Notes: generated by a model not told the origin, from the letters alone. Counted from the stretch's first letter, positions 41,952 through 50,998 are shown. The stretch is DNA of 64,000 bases from Verrucomicrobiota bacterium (GCA_014860005.1 JACZKP010000065.1:62001-126000); one strand, 5' to 3'. A program made the numbers and translations.

Positions 41952-42140
41952 TACTCCGGGAAAATGTCCGTGCGGTGGGAGAGGAATCGAACGACTGAGG
42001 TGAGCGACTGCGGCCGACAGGGAGGTGGAGCGCACCAGGCATACTCGAATTGCCGCCCCGCGGTGAGCCAAGAAGCGGGGTGGTAATTCGTCGCCAACGA
42101 CTGGCTGGGAGTTTCGTCCGGCATACATCCGACCTCTATT

Positions 42141-42542
42141 TCAGCGATCAAGCCACTTGCTCAACGTCTGGACAAGCGGATGTGGCGAGACCGCCACAAA
42201 GTTCGTTCTAGTCGTGAGCATTTCCTCTAACTCCATAGTGAGATGCACTCTGGCGGTAAAGGAGGATTCCTCAGCCATCCCTTGCATCTTCAATATCTGA
42301 CCAGTGGGATCAGTCTGGTAGAACGTGCCTCGCACTTCATGGAGCATGACTGGAACTCCATCAACTCGTCCGGGCTTCGGCGGATGGTAAACTTGGACGC
42401 TGGATAGGAGGTTGGACTGCGCCAACGCCATGAACTCCGCCTGCGACAACTTCTGAACATCGGGACTCGACCGGATGGCCACCAGACCAACGGCGATCAG
42501 GACCAACAAAGCCAACGAAATGATCGTCATCACCTGTTTCAT
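42141..42542 (-). CDS. Small membrane protein resembling the FtsH periplasmic domain
   Basis: 133 residues from ATG 42542 (a start 15 codons upstream is possible). One membrane segment (MTIISLALLVLIAVGLVAI) is followed by a domain with LSQAEFMALAQSNLLSSVQVY, a strand EVRGTFYQTD, and ending with NFVAVSPHPLVQTLSKWL. That order resembles the FtsH extracellular domain (S-[EQ]-F ... V ... I.G ... L), which in FtsH precedes the second membrane segment and the AAA+ protease. Here no AAA+ or protease part follows, so this would be an orphan domain that might interact with FtsH or with prohibitin-type partners. Resemblance is by eye only. Neighbours are exported proteins on the same strand. Confidence 0.5.
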   Translation of the reverse strand: MKQVMTIISLALLVLIAVGLVAIRSSPDVQKLSQAEFMALAQSNLLSSVQVYHPPKPGRVDGVPVMLHEVRGTFYQTDPTGQILKMQGMAEESSFTARVHLTMELEEMLTTRTNFVAVSPHPLVQTLSKWLDR

Positions 42543-42648
42543 TCTGTCATGCGAATACTGAATGTTCGATCCGGCCTCATCGTTCAAACACTGAAGTTAA
42601 CCTTAGGTTCATGGAAGCGTGAGCGTCTCAAGTTTCAAAGTCAACGGA

Positions 42649-43860
42649 CTACTGCGCCAACCACACCGGACCGAACTCGACGTGCTTGATGCTCTTGCCG
42701 CCTTTCACATCGTGCGTGTAAGTCACATGCACGCGACCGTTGCGCGACTGGATGGCGGTCGGATAACCGTAGTTGCCCTCGTGCGGCGGCGATTTGTCCA
42801 GATACTTCTTCCCGCTCCAAGTGCGGCCCTCATCCTCGGAAAGCACAACGGCCAATTGGTGACGGCCATCCTCGGTGTCGTTCAACACCATCAACCATCG
42901 TCCATCGTCCAGACTGATCACAGACAGACTGCTGCTGGGGTTTGGCAGATCGGTGTCCCGCGCCACGGACCACGTTTCGCCGTCATCCTTCGATTCACTC
43001 ACCATGACGCGCTTCGGTGATTCGCCGCCGTCGCGCATGAAGGCGACAATCGTCCCGTCCTTCCGACGGGCCAGCGTCGGTTGAATGTTGCCCAGCCCGA
43101 CCATCGGCTTGCTGGCGCGCCAGTTGTCCCCGTCATCATCCGAAATGGCCATGAGCGAAATGTTGAAACCATCCGAGTAAAGCGGCAGCAACAGGCGGCC
43201 AGCATGAGTGCCCTGAGCGATTCGCAATGGCTTTGCCCGGGTCATCCAGCCGATCTCGCGTTTCACGGGGTCGGCCGCCGCTTCCACCAGCAACTGGTCA
43301 TAAGGCCGGGCGTATTCGGCCCACATGCTCTGATCATAGCCCGTGGCCTTGAAACCGTTCCGCAGTTGGTCGGGAAAATCCGCTCCGGGCCGGAGCAGGA
43401 TGACGTCCTGCCATTGCCAGCGCGGCGGTCCGTCACCGTCGTAATCCGCTGTGAAACGGGATTTCAAGAGCGACTGCTCCCAGCGATTCGCCTGCACGGC
43501 CACCCAAACCAGCCGGAGACGTTGACGCCCATCGAGAAACAGGACCGGGTTGCAATCTGGCCAACCGGGTGTGTCGGCCACGACAAACACCTCGCCCCAG
43601 TCCGCTGCGCCTTGCTTCAGTCTGGAGCCTTGAATCACCACGTCGTTGGCCGTGCGTTCGCCGGAGCCGTGAAACCAGACGGCCAGCAAGTCGCCGTTCG
43701 GACACTCGACAATCGAACTACTGTGGACGTGCTTGGCCTGCGCCGGAAAGATCAGCCGGCTTTGCAAAGACTCCTGACCGCTGGCGGGCAAAGCGCGGCC
43801 AGCGAGCACCAGGGAAATGATTATGACGGCGGTCAGCTTCGGCGGGTGTGTTGGTTTCAT
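42649..43860 (-). CDS. Exported sialidase-like (BNR/Asp-box) protein
   Basis: The protein has 403 residues from ATG 43860. A signal peptide spans residues 1-29 (MKPTHPPKLTAVIIISLVLA). Three Asp boxes are visible: ISDDDGDNWR, SESKDDGETW and LSEDEGRTW, spaced as in a six-bladed sialidase propeller. SSSIVECPNGDLLAVWFHGSGE, TAKDYDGDG-like segments and GRLLLPLYSDGF belong to the BNR_2 sialidase/neuraminidase superfamily. The GH33 catalytic Tyr/Glu and arginine triad are not confidently assignable, so the substrate may be sialic acid or another uronic-type sugar. It sits among exported glycan-related proteins and probably helps with extracellular polysaccharide degradation. Confidence 0.82.
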   Translation of the reverse strand: MKPTHPPKLTAVIIISLVLAGRALPASGQESLQSRLIFPAQAKHVHSSSIVECPNGDLLAVWFHGSGERTANDVVIQGSRLKQGAADWGEVFVVADTPGWPDCNPVLFLDGRQRLRLVWVAVQANRWEQSLLKSRFTADYDGDGPPRWQWQDVILLRPGADFPDQLRNGFKATGYDQSMWAEYARPYDQLLVEAAADPVKREIGWMTRAKPLRIAQGTHAGRLLLPLYSDGFNISLMAISDDDGDNWRASKPMVGLGNIQPTLARRKDGTIVAFMRDGGESPKRVMVSESKDDGETWSVARDTDLPNPSSSLSVISLDDGRWLMVLNDTEDGRHQLAVVLSEDEGRTWSGKKYLDKSPPHEGNYGYPTAIQSRNGRVHVTYTHDVKGGKSIKHVEFGPVWLAQ

Positions 43861-44012
43861 GTTGTTTTTTTTGCCGGGTGACGGAATCAATTCAACCGGC
43901 GCCACACGGGTTTGGCAACGATTGTTTACACCCGCTTTGCGGTGACGGCAGTCATTAAGCCAGGGTTTCTCTGTGATTTACGCCACACTGCGCTGGGCCT
44001 TCGGCTGGAGAA

Positions 44013-45395
44013 TTATCTGCTGTCGGTTGAAGGCTTGGCCGGACTCAGCACGCAGACCGCAGCCTTGGCTTCGGATAAATAGGCGCTCGCAGCGCGCTGC
44101 GTGTCGGACGCCGAAACGCCGGCGAGTCTCCCGGCCAGCGTGGCCCGATACGCTCCAAAGCGGTGCTCGTACATTCCCAGTTGCAGTCCTGAATTTCCTT
44201 CGAGCATGGCCATCGTCATGCCGGAGGCCAACTGGGCCTTGAACAGCTTGGTTTCCGGCAATTCGGTCAGCACGGTTGAAAGCTGACGACCGATGAAACG
44301 CGCCTGCACGCCTAACGCTAAGTCGGATGAAAGCCTTCCTACGTGGCCGAGAATGGCCCGCCGCACTTGCTCCGCGTCTGAATCTGGCCGAAGCGAGGCC
44401 GATACGAACAAGAAGCTGCCCTCAGGGGTCATCAGGTCTGCTCCGGCAAAGGACATACCCGTCTGGCGCTTGAGTTGTGGGTCGGAGGCGAGCAGCAGGT
44501 TCAGGGATTGAGCCGCGACCATCAGGGCGGCGTGGTCTTCGTGCCGAAAACCGGGAATGGCCCACGTTATCAGCAAATGCCGCGCATCCAAATCCCAAGT
44601 CAGGCTTGTCGTTTCATGCGTGGCATTGACCCTTGACACTGGTGCGGAGTGCAACCTCAGACTACCAAACTGCTTCTGGACTTCGGCGACAACCTGCTTT
44701 GACTCCAGACCACTGACCACGCACACGGTGACTTGATTGGACACCACCAACCTTTCGTCGCGAAGGCGCTGCACTTCCGCCAGCCCGGCGCGCATCACAT
44801 CACCCTTGAGCGCCACATGCTGCTTCCCGTGGCGATGGCCCTGGCTCCACGCAGCGACAGCGAACTTGTGCGTCGCGAAATTGCGGGCGGTGAAATCACA
44901 TTCGGCGATCACCTTCGGCTTCTCCGCCGCCAGACTGGCTTCCGTGAACGGTACGCCTTCGAGCCAACGGCGATGATGCGCCAAGCCCTCCCGCCAATTG
45001 CCCAGATGGCCGTAGAAATCCAAGCGCGTGTGATCGGGTAGCGTTTCGGCATTGGCTTCCGATGAATCGGCGGGAACCGTTGACCGAATCACCAGATGCT
45101 CGATCAAATGTGACCACTGCGCCTGATCGGGTGCGTCAGTTGTGAGGCCCATGGGCAGAAAGGTGAAGATGGATACATTCGTGCTGGCGGGAAAACGGAC
45201 GGCGACGACGCGAATCCCGTTCGAAAGAGTGATTGAGGTCGAGGCCGCGTTGATTTCCGAGGAACTCCCACAACCCACGCCGAGCATGACAACCAGAAAC
45301 AACGCGGGGCAGAGCAGGAATCTCCCGTAGAGAGTCTTGCGTTGCCCGGCTTTTTGGGTGCGCTTCCTTTTCCCTCGCAGCGCCTGCCTGCCCAT
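44013..45395 (-). CDS. M16-family (insulinase/pitrilysin) peptidase homologue
   Basis: The protein has 460 residues from ATG 45395; the upstream extension to 45518 is less convincing. A hydrophobic stretch (LLCPALFLVVMLGVGCGSSS) is a signal peptide, possibly of a lipoprotein with Cys 42, though the lipobox is not canonical. The inverted zinc motif HxxEH is at residues 96-100 (SHLIEHL), and glutamates in AAEKPKVIAECDF (E158, E165) are candidates for the third zinc ligand. The second half (LDARHLLITWAIPGFRHEDH ... SFLFVSASLRPD) is the inactive M16_C-type domain. The architecture fits one half of a typical bipartite M16 zinc peptidase. It may be active, but the HxxEH-to-Glu spacing is shorter than in pitrilysin. 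It is 126 bases downstream of the coiled-coil gene. Confidence 0.78.
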   Translation of the reverse strand: MGRQALRGKRKRTQKAGQRKTLYGRFLLCPALFLVVMLGVGCGSSSEINAASTSITLSNGIRVVAVRFPASTNVSIFTFLPMGLTTDAPDQAQWSHLIEHLVIRSTVPADSSEANAETLPDHTRLDFYGHLGNWREGLAHHRRWLEGVPFTEASLAAEKPKVIAECDFTARNFATHKFAVAAWSQGHRHGKQHVALKGDVMRAGLAEVQRLRDERLVVSNQVTVCVVSGLESKQVVAEVQKQFGSLRLHSAPVSRVNATHETTSLTWDLDARHLLITWAIPGFRHEDHAALMVAAQSLNLLLASDPQLKRQTGMSFAGADLMTPEGSFLFVSASLRPDSDAEQVRRAILGHVGRLSSDLALGVQARFIGRQLSTVLTELPETKLFKAQLASGMTMAMLEGNSGLQLGMYEHRFGAYRATLAGRLAGVSASDTQRAASAYLSEAKAAVCVLSPAKPSTDSR

Positions 45396-45521
45396 GGCAT
45401 CCCGGCATCCTGTCAAACTGAGTGAACCCAAAACCGGGTCGCTGTCAGTTGCTGCGGACATTGTATGTGGTGCCATTCCGGATGGCGTGTTCAACTTGAA
45501 ATGCCCCCGTCCCGGCACAAG

Positions 45522-46568
45522 TCAAGGATTCGGCGGCGGGGGACTGCCGTCGCCTTCCGGCGCCATGAATTTCCGCGCCATGTTCATGCCCATGCGCGTC
45601 ATCTGCAATTGATTCGTCTGAAACTTGCCGAACGCGGCCAACTGAGTTTCGGTGAGCACACCGGCGGCGCGGTCGTAAACCCGCTGGTTCACGGTTTCCT
45701 GGCTTTGCATGAGCTTCTCCAGGCTGTCGCCGGAGAACATGGCTTCGAGGTTCGCGGCGTCCTGCGCGGGGCCGGGCGGCGGCTGCCCGGTGGCGGCGGC
45801 GACGTGCTGCTTCTCCTCCTTCATGAACTGAAGCAGTTGTTCGGTTTGCGGATCGGTCAACGCGTTCTCGCTGCCGGCGAATTGTTGTTGGAACTGGGTG
45901 AGTTGCGTCCGTTCCCCGACGGTTTGCTGGTAATCCTGGTATTGCGCGTAGCGGCTTTCGCCGAGGACCCCCCGGATTTGTTCCTCGAACGCCTTCTGTT
46001 CCTCGGCCAGCACGCCGGCCATGGCCGCGCGGTTGGTGGACGAACCGCCCATCAGTGACGTGGCTTTTTCCGTGCTCTTCATCATGTTGTCGGCGAGCAG
46101 ATCTTTGAACTGGTTGCCTTCCTCCGGCGTCAGTCCCATGCGTTTGATCAGTGGATCGTAAAGCTGGTTCAGCATCAGGCGTTGTTGTTCGCGGATCATT
46201 TTCCTGGTGTCAGGGTCCTCCATCATCTTCGCCAGAAAACTGCCGAAGGGATTCTCCTTTTTGCCCGGCTTCGACTCGGGAGCAGCGACTTCGCCGGCTT
46301 GCAGTTGGGGTGAATGGGCCGCCGCCTGTTGCGCGGATTGAAGTTTGGCGGCCAGATCACCCGCCTGATCCAGCAATTCGCGACGCTGCCGGTCCGCCAG
46401 GCTTTTGGCGGCCTCAGCGTCGGCAAGCTGCTGTGCTTGTTGATCAAGTTCCACCCGCAAGGAAGTCATCTGGGTGTCTTGACGTTTGAACTTCTGCCAC
46501 TGCGCCACGCATAGAACACCAAGCGCAAGGGTGGTGGCAGCAAAAACAAGGATGAGGGTGTTTTTCAT
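45522..46568 (-). CDS. Anchored coiled-coil protein of unknown function
   Basis: The protein has 348 residues. An N-terminal membrane anchor (ILVFAATTLALGVLCVAQWQ, residues 5-24) is followed by a heptad-rich helix (residues 28-85, VELDQQAQQLADAEAAKSLA). A longer helical domain follows (110-330) with LYDPLIKRMGLTPEEGNQFK, EEQIRGVLGESRYAQYQDYQ and TETQLAAFGKFQTNQLQM; the L-T-x-x-Q-type pattern recalls Spy/CpxP-like chaperones, but this is only a resemblance. It starts 13 bases after kinase 4 stops, on the same strand, so the two genes are probably co-transcribed and could be functionally linked. No specific function can be assigned. Confidence 0.75.
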   Translation of the reverse strand: MKNTLILVFAATTLALGVLCVAQWQKFKRQDTQMTSLRVELDQQAQQLADAEAAKSLADRQRRELLDQAGDLAAKLQSAQQAAAHSPQLQAGEVAAPESKPGKKENPFGSFLAKMMEDPDTRKMIREQQRLMLNQLYDPLIKRMGLTPEEGNQFKDLLADNMMKSTEKATSLMGGSSTNRAAMAGVLAEEQKAFEEQIRGVLGESRYAQYQDYQQTVGERTQLTQFQQQFAGSENALTDPQTEQLLQFMKEEKQHVAAATGQPPPGPAQDAANLEAMFSGDSLEKLMQSQETVNQRVYDRAAGVLTETQLAAFGKFQTNQLQMTRMGMNMARKFMAPEGDGSPPPPNP

Positions 46569-46581
46569 AAGTTAATTCGGT

Positions 46582-49500
46582 TCAGCGCGGTACCGGCCAC
46601 GTGCCTGCCAAACGGTCCGGCAGACCGCGTGTCGGCAAGGCCAATGAGAGCAGAGCCAGACCGCAGATCAATAGTAATCCCAGCAAGGCGGCGGGCAACG
46701 TGCCCAGCAGCTTTTGCAGCGTTACGAATACGATCAATTCCAGCAAGAGCGGACTCCACGCCACGATGGCCCGACAGAACACGCGCAACCGCGAAGCCCA
46801 GGCACCATCCCGCCGGACAAAGGTCACTCCGGCGATGAGCAAAACCAGACCGCCACGGAACGCCAGCGCCGCGATTAACGCCGGAAAAGCGACGTAAATC
46901 GCCAAGGTTACTGAGATTAGCATCACCGGAAACGATGGCTGTTTCATGAACTTCAGACTGTCCGTGGGGGGAAGGCGACCTTTCAGGACGGCCTCAGCGT
47001 CGGCGATTTCTTTTTCTGAGGGCAACGGGTTTTCGGCCACGCTTTGCTCGGCAAACCGGCGGGCTTCGCCTTTGATCAGGGTCAGCGCAAGCGGGCCCGA
47101 CCACGAGGCGTCGTTGGTGATGACGGGCCGGTAATGCTGGGCGATGTAGATTGCAAACTGGCGGTCGGACGGATGCGGCTGGTTCTTTGCCCATCGCGAA
47201 TTCATCATGCCCCGGTGTTGCAGCAACATGTTCAGTTCCATGAGGCCCGGGTTCTTTCGGCTCCATTGCTCCATAAGCGTCATGCCGAAGAACATGCCGC
47301 AAGTGGCCAGCAGCGGAAACGCCAGGCAGCCCGCCACGATGGCTGCGCGACGCCAGCGGGTCACTTCCGCCACGCGCTGCAACAATGGCCAAAGCGCCGT
47401 CGCCACGGCTTCCGCGTCCGGCATTTGCGGCAGCTTTTCCAGAAGCCGATGCGCGTGCAGTGGCAGGGGGCCGGCGACTTCGCCGGAAGAGGCTGAACTC
47501 TGCACTTCTCCGCGCAGTGTGGCATCGGCAACTTCCTTCAAAAAGGCTTGGTGGTGGTTGTGCTGCGGCAAGGGCGGCGCGAGGACGGCGGCCTCGCGAT
47601 TCGTCGGGGAGGATGAAAGCCCCGGTGCGGGAAAGTCCAACAGCTTCGCCCGGCCATCGGCCGTGATCCACACCCGGTCCAGCGCGAGCATCACCGGTAG
47701 CGTACCGTCTTTTTGCGCCGCGCTGATTTCCCGGGCCAGGTCATAAAGCCAGAACCGCACCTGGCTCCAAGGCTGGCGGGTCTGCGCCAGACGAACGAGC
47801 GGCTCCCCCGTCGCGGCTTCAAAGGCATCCCAGTTTTCCTCCGATGTGCGTTTGCCGGTGAGCCAGCGCAACCGGCCCACGCGCCCGACGTTGCGCAGCG
47901 CCGCCGGCACGGGCGGCGTCTCCGATGACACCACGCGAATCCACACCTTGCGCAACAGCCGCAGGTCGTAGCCGAGCAACCACTCTGCGTCGGCGGTTTT
48001 CTCCAGCGTTTCCAGAATATGGTAAGGCCCAATCGTGCGTTGCCCCTCCAGCGCTGGCGGCGGCGTTTCTTTAACAGCCAGTGCGGGCCGCGCCAGGAAG
48101 GCCACGCGGGAAATCACGCGCGTCTTCGTGACCAGATCATGCACGGCGGCAAAACCATTCCGCCGACGCATTGTGGAAAACAACAGCGCTAGGACGAGGT
48201 AAAATGAGATCCCCAGCAAATACTGAGTCGCAAACGAACTTCCCAGGTACGCCCGCGGATTGCTGCCGTAAATCAGCCAATAAGGCAGCATCGGCAGGAC
48301 GACGTAAAAGCCGGCCCGCAACAGAGCGCGCGGAATTCCCGGCGGATTATTTCCCGCTCCGACCACGCGCAAACGACAGAGAGCTTTTCCCGCCGTCGCA
48401 CCCCAGATTCCTTCTGTCAGCGCATAATACAGCACCGAAAAGATCACACCCGCGAGCATCCCGAGCAAGGCTCTGGGGGAACTCACGAAGGATGGGTTCA
48501 TGAATTCCATGGGATTTCCCATCAATGGCAGCCAGATCGTCATGACGACGAGGTTGAGCAGGAAGAAATCCAACAAGCCCGCCAGGAAACGCAACCCCAG
48601 CGTGGCAGGCGTGGGGGCCGCGGAGCTGTATGGCGTCAGCGCGCGGGCCAAATCACGGTAGTGCTTGAAGCGTTCGCCCGGTTGCTTTTCGAGACAGCGC
48701 AAGATCACTTTGGCCAGTCCCCGTGGAATATCGGGTCGGAATTTCGTCGGCGACGGTGGGCGTTGTTCGAGCACCGTCGCGAGCAGTTGCACCGTGTTCT
48801 TTGCTTCAAACGGCGTGCGGCCCGTGAGGAGATAAAACAGCGTCGCGCCCACGGAATACATGTCCGACCGGACATTGAGTTCATCGCCGCGTAATTGTTC
48901 CGGCGAGCAGAACGCGGGCGTGCCGAGGAACGCACCCGTCGCGGTCAACGCGGGTTCCGTGCGGACGGCGGTGGAAATCGAGAGACCAAAATCACCGATC
49001 TTCACCGTCCCGTCGGCATCGCGGAAACAGTTCGACGGCTTCACGTCGCGATGCAGCACGCCGATTTCCTGGGCCGCCTCCAGCCCGGCGATGATTTGCA
49101 GCACGGCATCCACGGCCTCGCCCACCGGCAACGGTCCCCGCGCACTGACGCGGTCCTGCAAGGTGCCGCCGGAAACCAGTTCCATCGCAATGACGGGAGT
49201 GCCGCCAATCTCTTCGGTACCGAAGACGTAAACACTGTTCGGATGATTGATGGAGGCCGCCAGACGACCTTCGCGGAAAAACCGCTCGCGCGCTTCCGGC
49301 GAATCCAGCGTATGGCTCAGGACTTTTAGTGCAACACAACGCCCACTGTCCAGATCATCGGCTTCGAAGGCCGCGCCCATGCCACCCTGACCCAACAAAC
49401 GCACGATGCGGTAATGACCAAACAGTTCGCCCGGTTGCGGCAGGCCGCGCGATGGTTTCATCGGCCCCGGCAGGGCCACCGTGCCGGCCGGTCCGGTCAC

Positions 49501-49626
49501 CGGCTGCGTACTTAAACCGGCTTTCAAGAGGCACTTCGGACAAAGTTCCGACGGCAGGTGGACTGGCAGTTCGGCACCGCAATCAGCGCACTTGCGTCTG
49601 GGTGAAGTTGTTTCGGTGGCGGCCAT
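46582..49626 (-). CDS. Ser/Thr protein kinase with RDD domain and a second, degenerate kinase-like domain (kinase 4)
   Basis: 1014 residues from ATG 49626. The zinc ribbon is C13, C16, C29, C32. The kinase domain is about 70-332: GQGGMGAAF, Lys 101, H192-R-D194 in HRDVKPSN and DFG 212-214. Residues 343-508 match an RDD membrane domain (LRFLAGLLDFFLLN ... GKALCRLRVVG ... FYVVLPMLPYWL). Residues about 531-780 look like a second kinase-type fold beginning GPYHILETLEKTADAEWLLG. In it, ALDRVWITADGRAKLLDFPAPG replaces the HRD...N...DFG segment, so it lacks the catalytic loop and is a likely pseudokinase. More membrane segments end the protein. The module seen in kinases 1-3 is absent. Its sigma partner gene is now on the far side of the island. 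Confidence 0.88.
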   Translation of the reverse strand: MAATETTSPRRKCADCGAELPVHLPSELCPKCLLKAGLSTQPVTGPAGTVALPGPMKPSRGLPQPGELFGHYRIVRLLGQGGMGAAFEADDLDSGRCVALKVLSHTLDSPEARERFFREGRLAASINHPNSVYVFGTEEIGGTPVIAMELVSGGTLQDRVSARGPLPVGEAVDAVLQIIAGLEAAQEIGVLHRDVKPSNCFRDADGTVKIGDFGLSISTAVRTEPALTATGAFLGTPAFCSPEQLRGDELNVRSDMYSVGATLFYLLTGRTPFEAKNTVQLLATVLEQRPPSPTKFRPDIPRGLAKVILRCLEKQPGERFKHYRDLARALTPYSSAAPTPATLGLRFLAGLLDFFLLNLVVMTIWLPLMGNPMEFMNPSFVSSPRALLGMLAGVIFSVLYYALTEGIWGATAGKALCRLRVVGAGNNPPGIPRALLRAGFYVVLPMLPYWLIYGSNPRAYLGSSFATQYLLGISFYLVLALLFSTMRRRNGFAAVHDLVTKTRVISRVAFLARPALAVKETPPPALEGQRTIGPYHILETLEKTADAEWLLGYDLRLLRKVWIRVVSSETPPVPAALRNVGRVGRLRWLTGKRTSEENWDAFEAATGEPLVRLAQTRQPWSQVRFWLYDLAREISAAQKDGTLPVMLALDRVWITADGRAKLLDFPAPGLSSSPTNREAAVLAPPLPQHNHHQAFLKEVADATLRGEVQSSASSGEVAGPLPLHAHRLLEKLPQMPDAEAVATALWPLLQRVAEVTRWRRAAIVAGCLAFPLLATCGMFFGMTLMEQWSRKNPGLMELNMLLQHRGMMNSRWAKNQPHPSDRQFAIYIAQHYRPVITNDASWSGPLALTLIKGEARRFAEQSVAENPLPSEKEIADAEAVLKGRLPPTDSLKFMKQPSFPVMLISVTLAIYVAFPALIAALAFRGGLVLLIAGVTFVRRDGAWASRLRVFCRAIVAWSPLLLELIVFVTLQKLLGTLPAALLGLLLICGLALLSLALPTRGLPDRLAGTWPVPR

Positions 49627-49687
49627 AGTCGTTCTTTCTACCCTGATCTTAAGGAAGATCGGCGAAAGGTAACGCGGCCAGAACATT

Positions 49688-49792
49688 TTTCATGGACCAA
49701 ACGTGGCGAACAGGTGGCGGATTTCCTCCTCGACCTCCTCCGGCGCGGCCACAGTGTCGGCGATTTCGCTCCGCAGGATGTCCCGATAGCGT
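49688..49792 (-). pseudogene. 3'-end fragment of an ECF sigma gene; left 105-bp direct repeat
   Basis: This stretch encodes the last 34 or so residues of a kinase-linked ECF sigma factor (RYRDILRSEIADTVAAPEEV ... FATFGP) with the stop codon at 49690-49692. It aligns without gaps to 56594-56698, the 3' end of the intact sigma D gene, with four mismatches in 105 bases (positions in the AAPEE/ASPAE codons and nearby). Beyond 49792 the similarity ends abruptly. It sits 62 bases from kinase 4, where the paralogous pairs have a complete sigma gene. It is not expressed as a functional product. Confidence 0.9.
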
Positions 49793-49859
49793 CCACACCC
49801 TTGGCCTTCTGGCCTTTTGTTCCAGGAAAGCCTTTTCGCTCGCTTCCCGGCGGCGCGAA

Positions 49860-49944
49860 TCCGGCGTGAACTGGCCGCGCCAACCGAAGATGTTGCTCGC
49901 GTCTTGTGGACGACATCCAGCTTCTGGCGGTCGAGGGTGTTCAT
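49860..49944 (-). pseudogene. 5' stub of an N6-adenine-type DNA methyltransferase gene (copy 1)
   Basis: Reading from ATG 49944: MNTLDRQKLDVVHKTR, then a single missing base, then SNIFGWRGQFTPD. The WRGQFTP-type motif is typical of the N-terminus of type II adenine methyltransferases that begin with an NxxRSxxxxWRGQFSPQ segment. The rest of the gene is absent. It matches 53383-53468 at roughly 75 of 86 positions. It begins 8 bases downstream of the restriction-endonuclease stop. Confidence 0.75.
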
Positions 49945-49951
49945 GGACAGG

Positions 49952-50998
49952 TCAAAGCTTCCGTGGAATGCGAATGCTCGCTTTCGTTCCTTGAACGTGA
50001 ATCTCGTCCTTCGTCCATGAAAGCTGAATCGTCTCCGGTTTGGCCTCTTCGTATTTTGCCATCTCGGTAAGCGGTGGGCGAATGTAGCGTTCAAGAAAAA
50101 CGGCCATCGTCTTGCCTGCTTTGGAATCCATGTGTGCCCACGCATCCGTGCCAATGTAATGTTTGCCTTGGCACGCATTGAACGCCGCGATCAGTTGAGT
50201 GAGACGAGGTGAGGGCGTTGGGTCGAGAACGATGAGCACGGGTGTCAAACCGGCGGCGCGGGCTTCGCGAGGAAAGGAAAGTTCTTCACCAAAGCGGCCT
50301 TGCCTGCTGGCGGCAATCGTTACTCGCAGTTTGAATTCATAGGCGAGCTGGCTCTCCCCATCATAGCAATCAATCTGGCGACCTTCACCAGTCGGTTCGC
50401 CGAGTTCGTTCACGCGTTTGACGGGCGAGTTCTTTGAGCCGACCGCCTGACCGCCGAGACAACTCGCCAGCACCGGCTCGAACAAATAGCCCGTCTCCTG
50501 CGCGGCGCGGTTGTCTATGTCGAAAATCCATTTGCGCCAGACAATCCACGACGCGAGCAGTCCCTCGTCCACACCACCAAACTCCAGCAGGCTGCGAGGA
50601 CCAATCTGGTTCATCGTCGGCTTCGGCTGAGTGGAAAGGATGCGCTGATACTTCACCCGCCGTTTGTGCAGCGTGGCGAGGTTCTCAAAGTAGAGCCGGA
50701 AGTCAGGTTCGCGGGCGACACACGCCGCGAGACTCTCAACAAGTGCCGCAGCGGTGGGACAACCAGCTTGCGGAGTCTGAAACCACGCCAACGGAAGACG
50801 GTAATAATCGTTGCTCGGCGGCGGAGATGAAAGCGGAGGCAGTTTCGAGATTCCGGCGGCAAGTCCGAGGTCGTGGCAACACTGCGACAGGAGACAAAAC
50901 AGCTCGTTCTCGGAAAGCGTCACTCGGTCATCGCCGTTGCCGAGGAGGCGCGCGGCGCTGAACGACTTCTTGATTTCGGCAGGTATCGGCATGGTCAT
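49952..50998 (-). CDS. Type II restriction endonuclease, PD-(D/E)XK type, ApaLI-like
   Basis: The protein has 348 residues. GRQIDCYDGESQLAYEFKLR contains the D-x(n)-E-x-K signature of PD-(D/E)XK nucleases. Upstream segments such as HKRRVKYQRILSTQPKPT, QIGPRSLLEFGGVDEGLLAS, IDNRAAQETGYLFEPVLASC and the later FGEELSFPREARAAGLTPVL look like the ApaLI restriction-endonuclease family; the type enzyme cuts GTGCAC, but this specificity is not demonstrated here. Its start codon overlaps the methyltransferase stop by four bases, so the two are translationally coupled as a restriction-modification pair. The nuclease active site appears complete, so the system is probably functional. Confidence 0.75.
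   Translation of the reverse strand: MTMPIPAEIKKSFSAARLLGNGDDRVTLSENELFCLLSQCCHDLGLAAGISKLPPLSSPPPSNDYYRLPLAWFQTPQAGCPTAAALVESLAACVAREPDFRLYFENLATLHKRRVKYQRILSTQPKPTMNQIGPRSLLEFGGVDEGLLASWIVWRKWIFDIDNRAAQETGYLFEPVLASCLGGQAVGSKNSPVKRVNELGEPTGEGRQIDCYDGESQLAYEFKLRVTIAASRQGRFGEELSFPREARAAGLTPVLIVLDPTPSPRLTQLIAAFNACQGKHYIGTDAWAHMDSKAGKTMAVFLERYIRPPLTEMAKYEEAKPETIQLSWTKDEIHVQGTKASIRIPRKL

Noticed and set aside
41875..42151. A 92-codon N-terminal extension of the LamG-like gene
   Set aside because: It reads through an inverted-repeat element, is rich in Cys/Pro/Arg without pattern, and the Shine-Dalgarno plus signal peptide argue for a start near 41874.
49690..50178. A 162-codon open frame ending in the sigma factor C-terminus
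   Set aside because: Only the last 35 codons are sigma sequence; the rest is antisense-frame reading through a methyltransferase stub and the endonuclease 3' end, so it is a chance fusion and not a gene.
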